DNA of 64,000 nucleotides from NCBI GenBank assembly GCA_964488555.1, contig CAZAUF010000006.1:1-64000 (forward strand), given 5' to 3'. Of this stretch, positions 33,950 to 43,136 are shown piece by piece. Below the pieces are notes generated by a model. That model was not told where the DNA came from. It did no database searches and saw only the letters and a program-made list of their open reading frames with translations. Origin of the DNA: UBA2112 sp964488555. GTDB lineage: Bacteria > Patescibacteriota > Saccharimonadia > Saccharimonadales > Saccharimonadaceae. The number at the start of each line of letters is the position of its first letter. The first letter of the stretch is position 1. Both the position numbers and the translations under genes were made by a program.

Positions 33950-35020
33950 ATGCCAAAGATTAGCCTAGATATCGACGCATTAAAAGCCGAAAAAGCCGAA
34001 CTCGGTCAATTTCTCGCATCGCCAGACGCATACAGCTCTTCTGACTTCACTGCCAAAAACAAGCGGTTCAGCGAACTCGAGGCTATCATTGAAAAAGCTA
34101 GTCTGCGCGATACACTCGAGCAGCAGTTAGCCGAGGCTAAAGAGTTGGCATCTGGCAGCGACGAGCTGGCAGAGCTAGCAAAATCAGAAGTAGCCGAAAC
34201 AGAAACGAGACTCACCGCGCTGGAAGAAGAATTATTCATCATGCTCGCTCCGCGCGATCCCAATGATGACAAAAACGTCATAATCGAAATCCGTGCCGGT
34301 GCTGGTGGTGATGAGGCGAGCCTCTTCGCCGCTGAGCTCTACCGTATGTACCTACGCTACTGTGAATCACACGGACTCAAAACCGATCTTATGTCCGAAA
34401 GTGCTAATGACACCGGCGGTTACAAAGAAGTTATCTTCAAGGTCAGCGGAGATTCACCCTATTCGCAACTCAAATTCGAAAGCGGCGTTCACCGCGTCCA
34501 GCGCGTACCGGCTACAGAGTCGCAAGGTCGTATCCACACAAGTACTGTCACTGTTGCCGTTCTGCCCGAAGCCGAAGAGGCTGATATTGAAATCAATCCA
34601 AATGATCTCCGCATCGATATATTTCGCGCCAGTGGCCACGGCGGGCAATCGGTAAACACAACTGATAGTGCCGTTCGAATCACTCACATCCCTTCAGGAT
34701 TGGTTGTAACAAACCAGGACGAAAAATCACAGCTGAAAAACAAAGAAAAGGCTATGAGCGTTCTTCGTTCACGCTTGCTGCAGCAAAAAATCGACGAAGA
34801 AAATGCCAAGCTTGACGCTGAACGCCGCGGGCTGATCGGTACTGGCGACCGTAGCGAAAAGATTCGTACCTACAACTTCCCCCAAGATCGTATAACCGAC
34901 CATCGTATTGGTTATAGTCGGAGTGCTATCCCTGCTGCCATGAATGGTCAGATCGATGACTTAATCGAGCATTTGCAAGCATATGAACGAGAACTCGCAG
35001 TCAAAAACGCCGACATATAG
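33950..35020 (+). CDS. prfA: Peptide chain release factor 1
   Basis: 356 residues from the ATG at 33950 (MPKISLDID). PAT in VQRVPATESQGR is the RF1 stop-codon motif for UAA/UAG, and GHGGQSVN holds GGQ. An upstream in-frame ATG at 33935 overlaps the -10 box and is rejected. There is no Shine-Dalgarno, and the leader would be about 6 nt. prmC, which methylates the GGQ glutamine, overlaps its end by 38 bp. Confidence 0.95.
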   Translation: MPKISLDIDALKAEKAELGQFLASPDAYSSSDFTAKNKRFSELEAIIEKASLRDTLEQQLAEAKELASGSDELAELAKSEVAETETRLTALEEELFIMLAPRDPNDDKNVIIEIRAGAGGDEASLFAAELYRMYLRYCESHGLKTDLMSESANDTGGYKEVIFKVSGDSPYSQLKFESGVHRVQRVPATESQGRIHTSTVTVAVLPEAEEADIEINPNDLRIDIFRASGHGGQSVNTTDSAVRITHIPSGLVVTNQDEKSQLKNKEKAMSVLRSRLLQQKIDEENAKLDAERRGLIGTGDRSEKIRTYNFPQDRITDHRIGYSRSAIPAAMNGQIDDLIEHLQAYERELAVKNADI

Positions 35021-35831
35021 TCGATGGCTAACAAAAGCAACCAACCTGCTACAAGAAGCCGGCGTGAAATCAGCGCGTCTCGATGCCGAACTAATTTTGG
35101 CACATACGATTCGTAAACCACGGACATATTTGCATGCCCATGGCGACGACCACCTAGATCAGCGTCGTGAGGATATTGCAGACGCACGGCTGGAGTTACG
35201 CCTCAACAATACCCCTGTCGCTTACATCGTCGGTCACAAGGAGTTCTATGGTCGACGGTTCACCACAACACCCGCCGCATTAATACCCCGTCCTGAAACT
35301 GAAACGATGATTCATATAGTAAAAGAAATACTCCCGCAAAATCTATCTCTCCTTCCGGAACCGCTACACGTCGTCGATGTAGGAACCGGAACTGGCTGTA
35401 TCGGTATCACTGTCAAAAAGGAGTGGCCGGAACTCGACGTCACTCTCACTGATATCAGCAACCACGCCCTCAGCCTGGCAAAAGAGAACGCAGCTCGTCT
35501 TGTTGCTGATGTACACTTTGTCAAAGCTGACTTACTTCATGGGTACGCCATGCCGGTCGATATTATCCTGGCCAACCTTCCCTACGTAGATAGCACATGG
35601 GAAGTCTCGGCAGACGCAAAAGCTGAACCGCAAGAGGCACTTTATGCTGACGACGGAGGTCTTGCGCTTATCAAACAACTCGTTCGCCAAGCTGCTAACC
35701 TGCAACAAAATGGCGGACACTTGTTATTAGAGTCTGACCCCAGGCAGCACCCCGCTGTCATTGCACACGCAAAAACCTTCGGCTATCGACACGATAAGAC
35801 CGAAGGTTTTATAACGGTTTTTAGTTGTTAG
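34983..35831 (+). CDS. prmC: Release factor glutamine methyltransferase
   Basis: 282 residues: helical N-domain, then a SAM-binding Rossmann fold with VVDVGTGTGCIGI, the LIPRPETE motif and the catalytic motif NLPY in place of the usual NPPY. It methylates Gln of GGQ in RF1/RF2. The coding region begins inside prfA (38-bp overlap), so it is translationally coupled. Its 3' end overlaps htrA by 11 bp, tail to tail. Confidence 0.94.
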   Translation: MNENSQSKTPTYSRWLTKATNLLQEAGVKSARLDAELILAHTIRKPRTYLHAHGDDHLDQRREDIADARLELRLNNTPVAYIVGHKEFYGRRFTTTPAALIPRPETETMIHIVKEILPQNLSLLPEPLHVVDVGTGTGCIGITVKKEWPELDVTLTDISNHALSLAKENAARLVADVHFVKADLLHGYAMPVDIILANLPYVDSTWEVSADAKAEPQEALYADDGGLALIKQLVRQAANLQQNGGHLLLESDPRQHPAVIAHAKTFGYRHDKTEGFITVFSC

Positions 35832-37008
35832 TCGGTTCTTTGTACGCTTCAAGTGTGACGGTCACTGTCATTTCTTTATCGCCGCGCAGGACCGTCAGCT
35901 CGACCTTGTCACCGATGGTGTACTCCGAAATCAGGCTGGAAACGCTGCCCTTTTCACCCACTTCTGCGTCACCTACTTTGAGGATAATATCTTTATCCAG
36001 TAGGCCAGCTTTGTCTGCCGGACTACCGATGATAACGCCCGAATCCCGGTTAGAGGTTATGTACGCACCCTTCTTGACTGGCAGATTGTATTGCTTGGCA
36101 ACTTCGGGTGTGATTGATATGTAGTTGATACCGACATATGCTCGCTTTACTTCACCGGTATTCATGAGATGCTTGATAATACCTTTTGTTGAATTGATAG
36201 GTATCGCGAACCCGATACTTTGCGCATCTGCCGCGACCGCCGTATTAATACCGATTACTTGACCACTCAGGTTGACGAGTGGACCGCCTGAATTGCCTGG
36301 GTTAATCGCTGCGTCCGTTTGCAGCAGATCGGTAAGATTCGCTATGGAATTTCCGTCTTGCGCCGAAACCGGTCGACCGGTACCGGATATAATACCGCTC
36401 GTCACGGTATTGCGGTATTCTCCAAGCGAATTACCGATAGCAACTACTTTTTGACCAATTCGTACGGAGCTTGAATCGCCTAAAGCAGCTGGAGTCAGGT
36501 CTTTTACGCCATCAAGTTTGAGAAACGCTAAGTCATTTAATGGGTCAGAGCCGAGCACGCGAACATCGTCGTATACCGTACCATCACTTGTCACAATCGA
36601 TAATTTCCCATTGCCCGCCACTACGTGCTTGTTTGTCAATATATAGCCATCGCTGGTGATGATAATACCCGTACCAGCATCGGTCTGCAGACGGTCGCCG
36701 AAGTATGTTCGTTTTCTCTCTTCCGTCAATATCGAGACCACGCTCGGACCAACCTTACTGGCAACTGCAGAGATGTCTTCTTCTTCCGCACTAATAATCG
36801 TATTGCCGTCTGCAGCCGTGCTGCGATCCTGCAACGACATGGTACTGAAATGCGCACCGACGAAGCCTCCACCAAGACCTACGGTAAAACAACCGAGAAG
36901 CAATAGTATGACTGCTGTCGTATATTTGTTGGCCTTCAGCTGTGGTCGCCTGCTCACAGCCTTATAACTTGTTGACTGTTTTGATTGTGACTCTTTTTGC
37001 TCGCTCAT
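35821..37008 (-). CDS. htrA: HtrA/DegP-like trypsin-fold serine protease
   Basis: 395 residues: cytoplasmic N-terminus, TM anchor (about 30-52), trypsin-like domain with the triad in LTNKHVVAGN (His), PLNDLAFLK (Asp) and NPGNSGGPLV (Ser), and one C-terminal PDZ (about 285-390). It performs envelope protein quality control outside the membrane. GGGAG lies close to the ATG. The 3' end overlaps prmC by 11 bp. Confidence 0.95.
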   Translation of the reverse strand: MSEQKESQSKQSTSYKAVSRRPQLKANKYTTAVILLLLGCFTVGLGGGFVGAHFSTMSLQDRSTAADGNTIISAEEEDISAVASKVGPSVVSILTEERKRTYFGDRLQTDAGTGIIITSDGYILTNKHVVAGNGKLSIVTSDGTVYDDVRVLGSDPLNDLAFLKLDGVKDLTPAALGDSSSVRIGQKVVAIGNSLGEYRNTVTSGIISGTGRPVSAQDGNSIANLTDLLQTDAAINPGNSGGPLVNLSGQVIGINTAVAADAQSIGFAIPINSTKGIIKHLMNTGEVKRAYVGINYISITPEVAKQYNLPVKKGAYITSNRDSGVIIGSPADKAGLLDKDIILKVGDAEVGEKGSVSSLISEYTIGDKVELTVLRGDKEMTVTVTLEAYKEPTNN

Positions 37009-37045
37009 ACTACTCCCACTCTAACTTTTCTACCTGATAATCGTC

Positions 37046-37840
37046 TTAGACGCTACCAATGCTTGCTGAATTGAAGAAAGCCAACAATACGACAAACACA
37101 CCAAGTACCAACAAAAGCGGCGGAGTTATGTCCGCAGGACGGATTTTTCCATGAGCCACATACGACGCATATACTCGTTCTGCCAAAAAACTGATACCAA
37201 GCAACAGCAGTGTCACTTGAGGCAGTTTCAACGTACTACCAAAGGGCAAGGTGTACGCAATCGTCCAGTGGTACGCCACCCAGCCAATTTCTGCGAAAAT
37301 AAAGCCCCAGAGAAGACTCAAAAACCTCGTCTCGCTATCCGAATACGACATGAGTACATGACGTGCACTCGCATAACCAATGATCCAAATCAGGATAACA
37401 ACTACGGATGATGGTAATTCATACGAAAGACTCTCCAGTGCCATACTGCCCACTACGATAGCCACGGCTGCCTGCGCCGCTACGAAACTTCGTTTTGCGC
37501 GCGGCTTCAGAAGCAAGAGCCATGCAGCATATAGCACGCCAAGTGCTACTTGTGTCGCAAACCCGTCGCCTGTTACTGCGTGTCCTGCGAGATAAATCAA
37601 CAGCACAACGCTAATGCTCACGATCATGTCCACCATGTTGGCTTCAACATGGGCAAACCAATAGCGAGGTCTGACAGCCAGTACTCGCCACTTGCTTAGT
37701 AGCACCAACAGTAATGCCAGCCACGGCGTGCCCGTAGATACGGTCAAGACAAGTACTGCAGCGGCAAGCGCCAGGTTCAGCAAGACGTAAATCACCTCAC
37801 TGAGCAATGTCCGTCGTCTGACTACCCGTAGAAATTCCAT
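37046..37840 (-). CDS. Polytopic membrane protein, unknown function
   Basis: 264 residues with about eight predicted TM segments and short loops. RPRYWFAHVEANMVDM lies in the second loop. No transporter or enzyme family recognised. TATACT with extended TGC (37851-37856) lies 10 nt before the ATG. It sits between the LCP ligase and htrA on the same strand, so an envelope role is plausible but unproven. Confidence 0.75.
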   Translation of the reverse strand: MEFLRVVRRRTLLSEVIYVLLNLALAAAVLVLTVSTGTPWLALLLVLLSKWRVLAVRPRYWFAHVEANMVDMIVSISVVLLIYLAGHAVTGDGFATQVALGVLYAAWLLLLKPRAKRSFVAAQAAVAIVVGSMALESLSYELPSSVVVILIWIIGYASARHVLMSYSDSETRFLSLLWGFIFAEIGWVAYHWTIAYTLPFGSTLKLPQVTLLLLGISFLAERVYASYVAHGKIRPADITPPLLLVLGVFVVLLAFFNSASIGSV

Positions 37841-37861
37841 AAGTAACCTTAGTATAGCATG

Positions 37862-39481
37862 TTATTGATCTGCTGTGGGCTGGGGTCCAATGATGAGAAC
37901 AAATTTGACCGACGAACCGACAGAAACCGGCGGAGTACCCTTTGTGATCTTGATATTATAGCGTTGCTGAAGTTTGGCTGCAGTCCCTTCGTTGCCAGAT
38001 CCTATCTGGTACAGCGTATATCGGGGATATTTGCGTGTCGGTGCATTTCCGACCAGAGCTATCGTGTAGTTCGCTGCCTCCAGCTTGTCGGCTTCTGTCT
38101 GTGCCACGCCTGCCTCGCCCGAACCATTGTAGACAGCTACTGGAGCCTGCTCACGAACGACCGGATCACTCGAAAGACTTCTTTTGATAAACGCACGGAT
38201 CTCATCGAACTGATACTTACCTGCACTTGGATTGCCATCGCCGTTCATCACAGGGTCATCCCCGTCAATCAAGCTGATTGATTTTATGTCGTCGCTTTGA
38301 ATTTCCTGCGCCAACGATACGAGCGTGCGGAATTCTTTGGTTTCGAACGTCGTTCTGAGGTTATTGCCAAGTGCGTCTATAATTGCCGAAACCTTGCTAA
38401 AGTCTGACAGTACACCTACGCTCACTGCCTTTTCTCGGAGTGCCTTGATGATTTTTTGCTGATTCTTTTCACGATCGAAATTCGACTGCTCGAATCCGTA
38501 CGTTGGTGCTCTATCGCCTCGTGCTTGCGCCAGATAAAGGGCATGCTCGGCATCCAGCTTCACGGGACCGTTCGGGTAGTCGATGAAGTGTCCTCGCGGT
38601 GGACAACGCTTGATTCTTTCTGCAAGGTAAGCACCACACTTCCAGTCAAAATTGCTGTCCATCTGTCCATTCGGATTGCGACTCTCGATTGTGATAGTAA
38701 TACTACCACCGACAGCATTCACAAGTTCGCGCATGACCGTATAGTTCACGTTGACCCCATATTGGATATCCAGACCGAAAATATCACCCACGAAATCCGC
38801 ACTCTTCTTTAGAGCCGCACGGTCGGCGTCGACGCCTTCACCTTCACGGACACAGCTGTAATACACATTGATCTTGCCAGCATAGCCTGCGACACATGGG
38901 CGATTGTACTGCACCTCCATGTCACGCGGGATACTAATCATATATGCGTTTTTCTTGTTCTGATCCACACTCAAGATCATCATCGAGTCGGTCAAGTCCG
39001 CCCCCTGATGACCAGGGTCGTCTTCTGAAGTACCAAGAATCAAAATATTACTGCGACCGTTCGCATCCTGTTTGAGCGGAACATTTTGAAAAATATCCAA
39101 TATGCTTCCCTGGAACACGTTACCGCTGGCAATGATTGTTCTTATGGCGACATAACCGCCTATCGCCACGAGGATTACAACGATAGCGATTACTATACGC
39201 TTGATCCATTTGCGACGACTGGATTTCTGAGCGTCAGGCTGCTTATTCTTGCGACGCTGTTTTGGCGGCTGCGTTGCCTCTTCTTCGTCAAGACCACGAA
39301 GCGACGCATCAATTTCCGCACGGCTAATGCCGCTCCGAGTCGGTCGCGGTGCCTCAACCGGTTTGTCAGTAGATTCAGTCGTAATAAGCGGTGGATTCGC
39401 CTCCCCGCTTATAGAGCCCCCCACCAGACGTTCAGGTCGACGGGGTATGAATCCATCCATTGATGATTGTTTTCTCGCCAT
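37862..39481 (-). CDS. LytR-CpsA-Psr (LCP) family glycopolymer ligase
   Basis: 539 residues: Pro/Arg-rich cytoplasmic part (1-90), TM (about 93-115), the LCP catalytic domain (NILILGTSEDD, then MILSVDQ and ISIPRDMEV with the conserved Arg and Asp) and a C-terminal LytR_C domain (VAVYNGSGEAGVAQTEADKL). LCP enzymes attach teichoic-acid-like polymers or glycans to peptidoglycan. TATAGT at 39498-39503 leaves a leader of about 10 nt with no Shine-Dalgarno. Confidence 0.93.
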   Translation of the reverse strand: MARKQSSMDGFIPRRPERLVGGSISGEANPPLITTESTDKPVEAPRPTRSGISRAEIDASLRGLDEEEATQPPKQRRKNKQPDAQKSSRRKWIKRIVIAIVVILVAIGGYVAIRTIIASGNVFQGSILDIFQNVPLKQDANGRSNILILGTSEDDPGHQGADLTDSMMILSVDQNKKNAYMISIPRDMEVQYNRPCVAGYAGKINVYYSCVREGEGVDADRAALKKSADFVGDIFGLDIQYGVNVNYTVMRELVNAVGGSITITIESRNPNGQMDSNFDWKCGAYLAERIKRCPPRGHFIDYPNGPVKLDAEHALYLAQARGDRAPTYGFEQSNFDREKNQQKIIKALREKAVSVGVLSDFSKVSAIIDALGNNLRTTFETKEFRTLVSLAQEIQSDDIKSISLIDGDDPVMNGDGNPSAGKYQFDEIRAFIKRSLSSDPVVREQAPVAVYNGSGEAGVAQTEADKLEAANYTIALVGNAPTRKYPRYTLYQIGSGNEGTAAKLQQRYNIKITKGTPPVSVGSSVKFVLIIGPQPTADQ

Positions 39482-39573
39482 AATTAATACTCAGTCTACT
39501 ATACAAAACTTTGATGCTTATGAATAGCTCGGATGCTGGAGTATTACGAAAAAGTCCGTTATAGTAGATAGGA

Positions 39574-40173
39574 ATGGAAAAAGCCTTTGGCCAACGGCAT
39601 CCTTGGATAAAAGACTTAACAGGTCTTATCTTTTTTGTTATAGCAGTTGTCCTTGGTACGATTCTCATCAATACATACGTTTTTCGTAGTTTCAACGTCG
39701 AGGGACCCAGTATGGAAAAAACTCTCTATACCGGAGACCGACTCATCGTGAATCGCCTCCCGGTCACGTGGGCTGAGCTACAAAATAAACAATATATCCC
39801 TGACAGAGGTCAGGTTATTGTATTTAAAAATCCGCAATATACAGTAGGCAACCCCGATGAATATATCGTCAAGCGTGTCATTGCCTTTGCTGGTGAACGT
39901 GTGGTCCTCCATGACGGTCATTACACGGTATACAATGCCGCTCATCCAGAAGGTTTTGATCCAGATAAGGCAAACAACGGCGAACCAGGTAGCCCCACTA
40001 CCGGTAACGTCGATGTCGTCGTGCCAAATGGTACGCTGTTTGTCAGCGGTGACCACCGACAAGGAAACTACTCCTTTGACTCACGTAACGGCCTCGGGTA
40101 TGTCCCCCTATACGATGTAGTAGGACCGGTGAGCATGCGCATATTCCCATTTACCGGGATTCGCACGTTCTAG
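39574..40173 (+). CDS. lepB: Signal peptidase I
   Basis: 199 residues with one N-terminal TM (about 15-37). The catalytic Ser lies in GPSMEKTL and the general base Lys in EYIVKRVIAFAGE. Box E is GDHRQGNYSFDSRNGLGYV. It releases SecA-exported proteins from their signal peptides. TATAGT lies 8 nt before the ATG and there is no proper Shine-Dalgarno spacing. Confidence 0.96.
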   Translation: MEKAFGQRHPWIKDLTGLIFFVIAVVLGTILINTYVFRSFNVEGPSMEKTLYTGDRLIVNRLPVTWAELQNKQYIPDRGQVIVFKNPQYTVGNPDEYIVKRVIAFAGERVVLHDGHYTVYNAAHPEGFDPDKANNGEPGSPTTGNVDVVVPNGTLFVSGDHRQGNYSFDSRNGLGYVPLYDVVGPVSMRIFPFTGIRTF

Positions 40174-40185
40174 ACATCGTCGCAC

Positions 40186-41067
40186 CTAACCCAATTGTTG
40201 TTCAATCTTTTTTAGCTCGTCTTGATTCTTGAATTTGATAACAATCTGACCGGCACCACGACTGTTGGTTCGAATAGTAATATTATCGGTACCCAGACGC
40301 CGCTGCCAATGCCCCACAACAGCTTGATCGATCGTCTCCCTCGAAGGTTTTGCTTCGTCACCCTCGCGATCTGCCTTGAGATGCACCACGTACTGCTCTA
40401 TCTTGCGCGCACTCCATTCTTCGCTGAGAATTCGCGGCAATACGGCTTCGATAGCTGCTTCGTCTGCACCGATGAGAGGCCGAACCTGTCCTTCGGTCAG
40501 GCTTCCATCACGGACAGCCTGTTTGACGCTTTCCGGAAGACGAAGTAGCCGGAGTGTATTGCTGACTGCACTTGCCGATTTACCTCCGACCCGTACGCCA
40601 ATTTCCTCGAGTGACAAATTAAACTGATCACGAAGTTTCAGATATGCCGTGGCTGTTTCCAGCACGTTTAGGTCGCGTCGCTGTAGGTTTTCGATCAATG
40701 AAAGCTCCAGTTTGTGCTGATCCGTCAGTGTCCGCACGAGTGCCGGAATCTTTTTGAGGCCTGCTCTACCGGCGGCACGAAAACGTCGCTCTCCAGCGAC
40801 AATTTCATATTTTCCGTTCACAGGCGTCACGACAATCGGCTGCACAACGCCATGATTCTTGATCGATTGCGTCATCTCTACAAGTGCCGTTTCGTCAAAT
40901 GTTTTGCGGGGCTGATCAGGATTGGTGACGATATCGTCGAGTGGTAACTCACGCAGAGCACTTAGCTTTTCATCCTGAGCCGCAGTCGGATCGAGCGATT
41001 CATCAATGAGCTCACTCGGGATAAGCGACTCAAAGCCTCGTCCTAAGCCCATCTTTTTAGCCGACAC
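40186..41067 (-). CDS. parB: Chromosome partition protein ParB
   Basis: 293 residues: ParB/Srx CTP-binding domain with IVTNPDQPRKTFD and the VAGERRFRAAGRAGLKKIPALV box, then the HTH (LSLEEIGVRVGGKSASAVSNTLRLLRLP) and a C-terminal dimerisation region. The start overlaps the parA end by 11 bp. It binds parS and loads condensin. No canonical parS was seen in this window. Confidence 0.95.
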   Translation of the reverse strand: MSAKKMGLGRGFESLIPSELIDESLDPTAAQDEKLSALRELPLDDIVTNPDQPRKTFDETALVEMTQSIKNHGVVQPIVVTPVNGKYEIVAGERRFRAAGRAGLKKIPALVRTLTDQHKLELSLIENLQRRDLNVLETATAYLKLRDQFNLSLEEIGVRVGGKSASAVSNTLRLLRLPESVKQAVRDGSLTEGQVRPLIGADEAAIEAVLPRILSEEWSARKIEQYVVHLKADREGDEAKPSRETIDQAVVGHWQRRLGTDNITIRTNSRGAGQIVIKFKNQDELKKIEQQLG

Positions 41068-41836
41068 GTTCTACCACCTCCTTTGCAACGGCCTTGTAGG
41101 CACGTGCGCCTTTGCTCCACTTGTCGTATGCACCGATTGGTACACCATGGCTTGGTGCTTCAGCCAGTCGAATATTGCGCGGGATGGTGGTCGAAAAAAC
41201 TTTGTCTGCGAAATGCTTCTTTATTTCTTCGTGCACTTGGTTACTGAGTGTCGTACGAGTATCCATCATGGTCGGTAGCACGCCGAGTAATTCCAAACCT
41301 GGATTCATGCCCTTGCGCACCAGTTTCATAGTCTCGAGCAGCTGCCCTAAGCCCTCCAACGCGTAAAATTCAGCCTGTACCGGTAGTAACACGTATTTGG
41401 CGGCAATCAGTCCGTTTACTGTCAGCAAGCTCAAGCTCGGGGGACTGTCGATGATAATCACGTCATAGTCCGCGGCCACGCTATCCAGTGCCATCCTGAG
41501 ACGCGTAAACTTGTGCTGCAAAGCAGCCATTTCTGCTTCTGTATTCGCCAAGTGTGATGTCGTAGGTGCCAGCCACAGATTCTTGTGTTCGGTAGCAATG
41601 ACCACTTGTGCGAGCGGTACACTCTGCAGCAATACTTCGCTCATAGTCGTTTCGAGCTCTGATTTATCAATGCCAAGTCCGCTAGTGGCATTTCCCTGCG
41701 GATCCAAGTCCACCAACAGCACGCGATGACCGAATTTTGCTAGGTAATATGCAATATTAACGGCACTCGTCGTTTTGCCGACGCCGCCTTTTTGATTCGT
41801 CACTGCAATGACAGTGGTTTTACGCCCCTCGCTCAT
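41057..41836 (-). CDS. parA: Chromosome partition ATPase ParA (Soj)
   Basis: 259 residues with the deviant Walker A KGGVGKTT, Walker A' VLLVDLDPQGNAT and Walker B IIIDSPPSLS. TATAAT (41844-41849, extended TGC) lies 7 nt before the ATG, so the mRNA is probably leaderless. Operon with parB. Confidence 0.96.
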   Translation of the reverse strand: MSEGRKTTVIAVTNQKGGVGKTTSAVNIAYYLAKFGHRVLLVDLDPQGNATSGLGIDKSELETTMSEVLLQSVPLAQVVIATEHKNLWLAPTTSHLANTEAEMAALQHKFTRLRMALDSVAADYDVIIIDSPPSLSLLTVNGLIAAKYVLLPVQAEFYALEGLGQLLETMKLVRKGMNPGLELLGVLPTMMDTRTTLSNQVHEEIKKHFADKVFSTTIPRNIRLAEAPSHGVPIGAYDKWSKGARAYKAVAKEVVERVG

Positions 41837-41843
41837 TTGTTAC

Positions 41844-41852
41844 ATTATAGCA
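41844..41852 (-). promoter_or_regulatory. parAB extended -10 promoter
   Basis: GTGCTATAAT on the minus strand; weak -35. The gap to the ATG is 7 nt. Confidence 0.65.
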
Positions 41853-41876
41853 CGAGAACTTTCTGCCATATGAAGA

Positions 41877-41908
41877 AAACAGGCACACTTTCATGGGTGT
41901 GCCTGTTT
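41877..41908 (-). terminator. rplU terminator
   Basis: AAACAGGCACAC and GTGTGCCTGTTT form a 12-bp stem. On the minus strand a T-rich tail follows, between rplU and the parA promoter. Confidence 0.85.
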
Positions 41909-41923
41909 TGTGTAAGAATCAGA

Positions 41924-42229
41924 TTATTTGATGGATGTGATCTGAATCTGGCTGTATTTTTGACGATGACCCGTCTCTTTATGTACGCGCTTTTTCGCTT
42001 TATAGCGGATAACGCGAATTTTGTCGCCTTTTACTTCGGCTTCCACAACTTTCGCGCTTACCTTCACGCCTTTTACAAGCGGCGTACCGACTGTGGTCTT
42101 ATCACCATCAATCGTCAGAAGTGCATCAAGTGTGAGCTCTTTGGTTCCATCCGGGAGGCGGTCCACCAGGAGGGTCTCTTTTTCGGTGACAATGTATTGC
42201 TTGCCACCAACCTTGACTACTGCTTTCAT
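41924..42229 (-). CDS. rplU: 50S ribosomal protein L21
   Basis: 101 residues: MKAVVKVGGKQY at the start and the C-terminal signature KKRVHKETGHRQKYSQIQI. GAGGA lies 4 nt before the ATG. It is a single-gene unit with its own promoter and terminator and is not next to rpmA (L27), its usual operon partner, which is at the other end of the window. Confidence 0.96.
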   Translation of the reverse strand: MKAVVKVGGKQYIVTEKETLLVDRLPDGTKELTLDALLTIDGDKTTVGTPLVKGVKVSAKVVEAEVKGDKIRVIRYKAKKRVHKETGHRQKYSQIQITSIK

Positions 42230-42263
42230 ATGTTCCTCATATTATTAATACAATCAATCCTAG

Positions 42264-42292
42264 ATTGTACCAGATACGGCGCTCTTTTTCAA
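42264..42292 (-). promoter_or_regulatory. rplU promoter
   Basis: TTGAAA, 17 bp, TACAAT, beginning right behind the galU stop codon. The leader is about 30 nt. Confidence 0.75.
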
Positions 42293-42294
42293 GG

Positions 42295-43119
42295 CTACTG
42301 ACGACTTACGATGACTTGATTTGCTTGTAGCCAACCGTGCACGTTGCCACAATCCATATATTCACCAACGGTAGGTACCACCGTTACCGATTGGCCTTCA
42401 AGTACAGCCAAACGAATCGGCTCAATGATATAGAATTCTCCCGAGACCTCGAGTTGACCGTAATTGTAGATACGCGTCAGCATGTCGTAGTTAAATATGT
42501 ATTTACCGATGTTGATTTGGTTGCTTGGAGCTTGCTCAGGAGAAGGCTTCTCGATGATTTGCTCGAACAGTCCGGTCTCTTCGTTGAAATCAATCACACC
42601 ATAACGGCTCACCTGCTCCATGGGAACGACTGCAGATAACATACTGTTTCCGCCCTCTGGCGTGGCCATCATCAAACGTGAAAGCTCAGCTGATCCGTCG
42701 GCATTGTAGATAAAATCATCCCCGCCCAACACCGCTACAGACTCACCTTTTTGCAGATATGGATACGCTAAGGCAACCGGTATAGCAGTACCATACTTGC
42801 CATTGCTATCCTGCTCAATATAGTGAAATGTCACGTTTTGCGGCGGTCGTGCCAGCTCCATGAGGTTTTGCTTGCCATTGTATTGCAGGAAGTGATTCAG
42901 GCGTTCGTTGTCTGAATAATACTGTTGCAGCTGGTAGCTTCCTTGATTGACAACAAAGTATATATCTGTGATACCGGCTTTTATGCAGTCACGCACCACA
43001 TAGTCAACCACCGGTCGATTACCGACAGGCAGCATACACTTGTCAATTGCCTTGGTGATAGGAAGTCGACGCGTGCCCCAACCAGCGACAGAGATAATAG
43101 CTTTGGTAACTGTACTCAT
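42295..43119 (-). CDS. galU: UTP--glucose-1-phosphate uridylyltransferase-like
   Basis: 274 residues. SVAGWGTRRLPITKAIDKCMLPV is the nucleotide-binding G-x-G-T-R...K signature of GalU-type sugar nucleotidyltransferases, with VLGGDDFIYN and the second Lys in INIGKYIFN. It makes UDP-glucose (or a related UDP-sugar) for surface glycans, fitting the LCP ligase 3 kb away. AAGGAG lies 6 nt before the ATG. Confidence 0.9.
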   Translation of the reverse strand: MSTVTKAIISVAGWGTRRLPITKAIDKCMLPVGNRPVVDYVVRDCIKAGITDIYFVVNQGSYQLQQYYSDNERLNHFLQYNGKQNLMELARPPQNVTFHYIEQDSNGKYGTAIPVALAYPYLQKGESVAVLGGDDFIYNADGSAELSRLMMATPEGGNSMLSAVVPMEQVSRYGVIDFNEETGLFEQIIEKPSPEQAPSNQINIGKYIFNYDMLTRIYNYGQLEVSGEFYIIEPIRLAVLEGQSVTVVPTVGEYMDCGNVHGWLQANQVIVSRQ

Positions 43120-43136
43120 GATTCTCCTTGATTATA

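Noticed and set aside
40186..41836. parS site or replication origin near parAB
   Set aside because: No TGTTTCACGTGAAACA-like palindrome, DnaA-box cluster, dnaA or rpmH seen; CACGTG hexamers in the window lie inside coding regions without the flanks.
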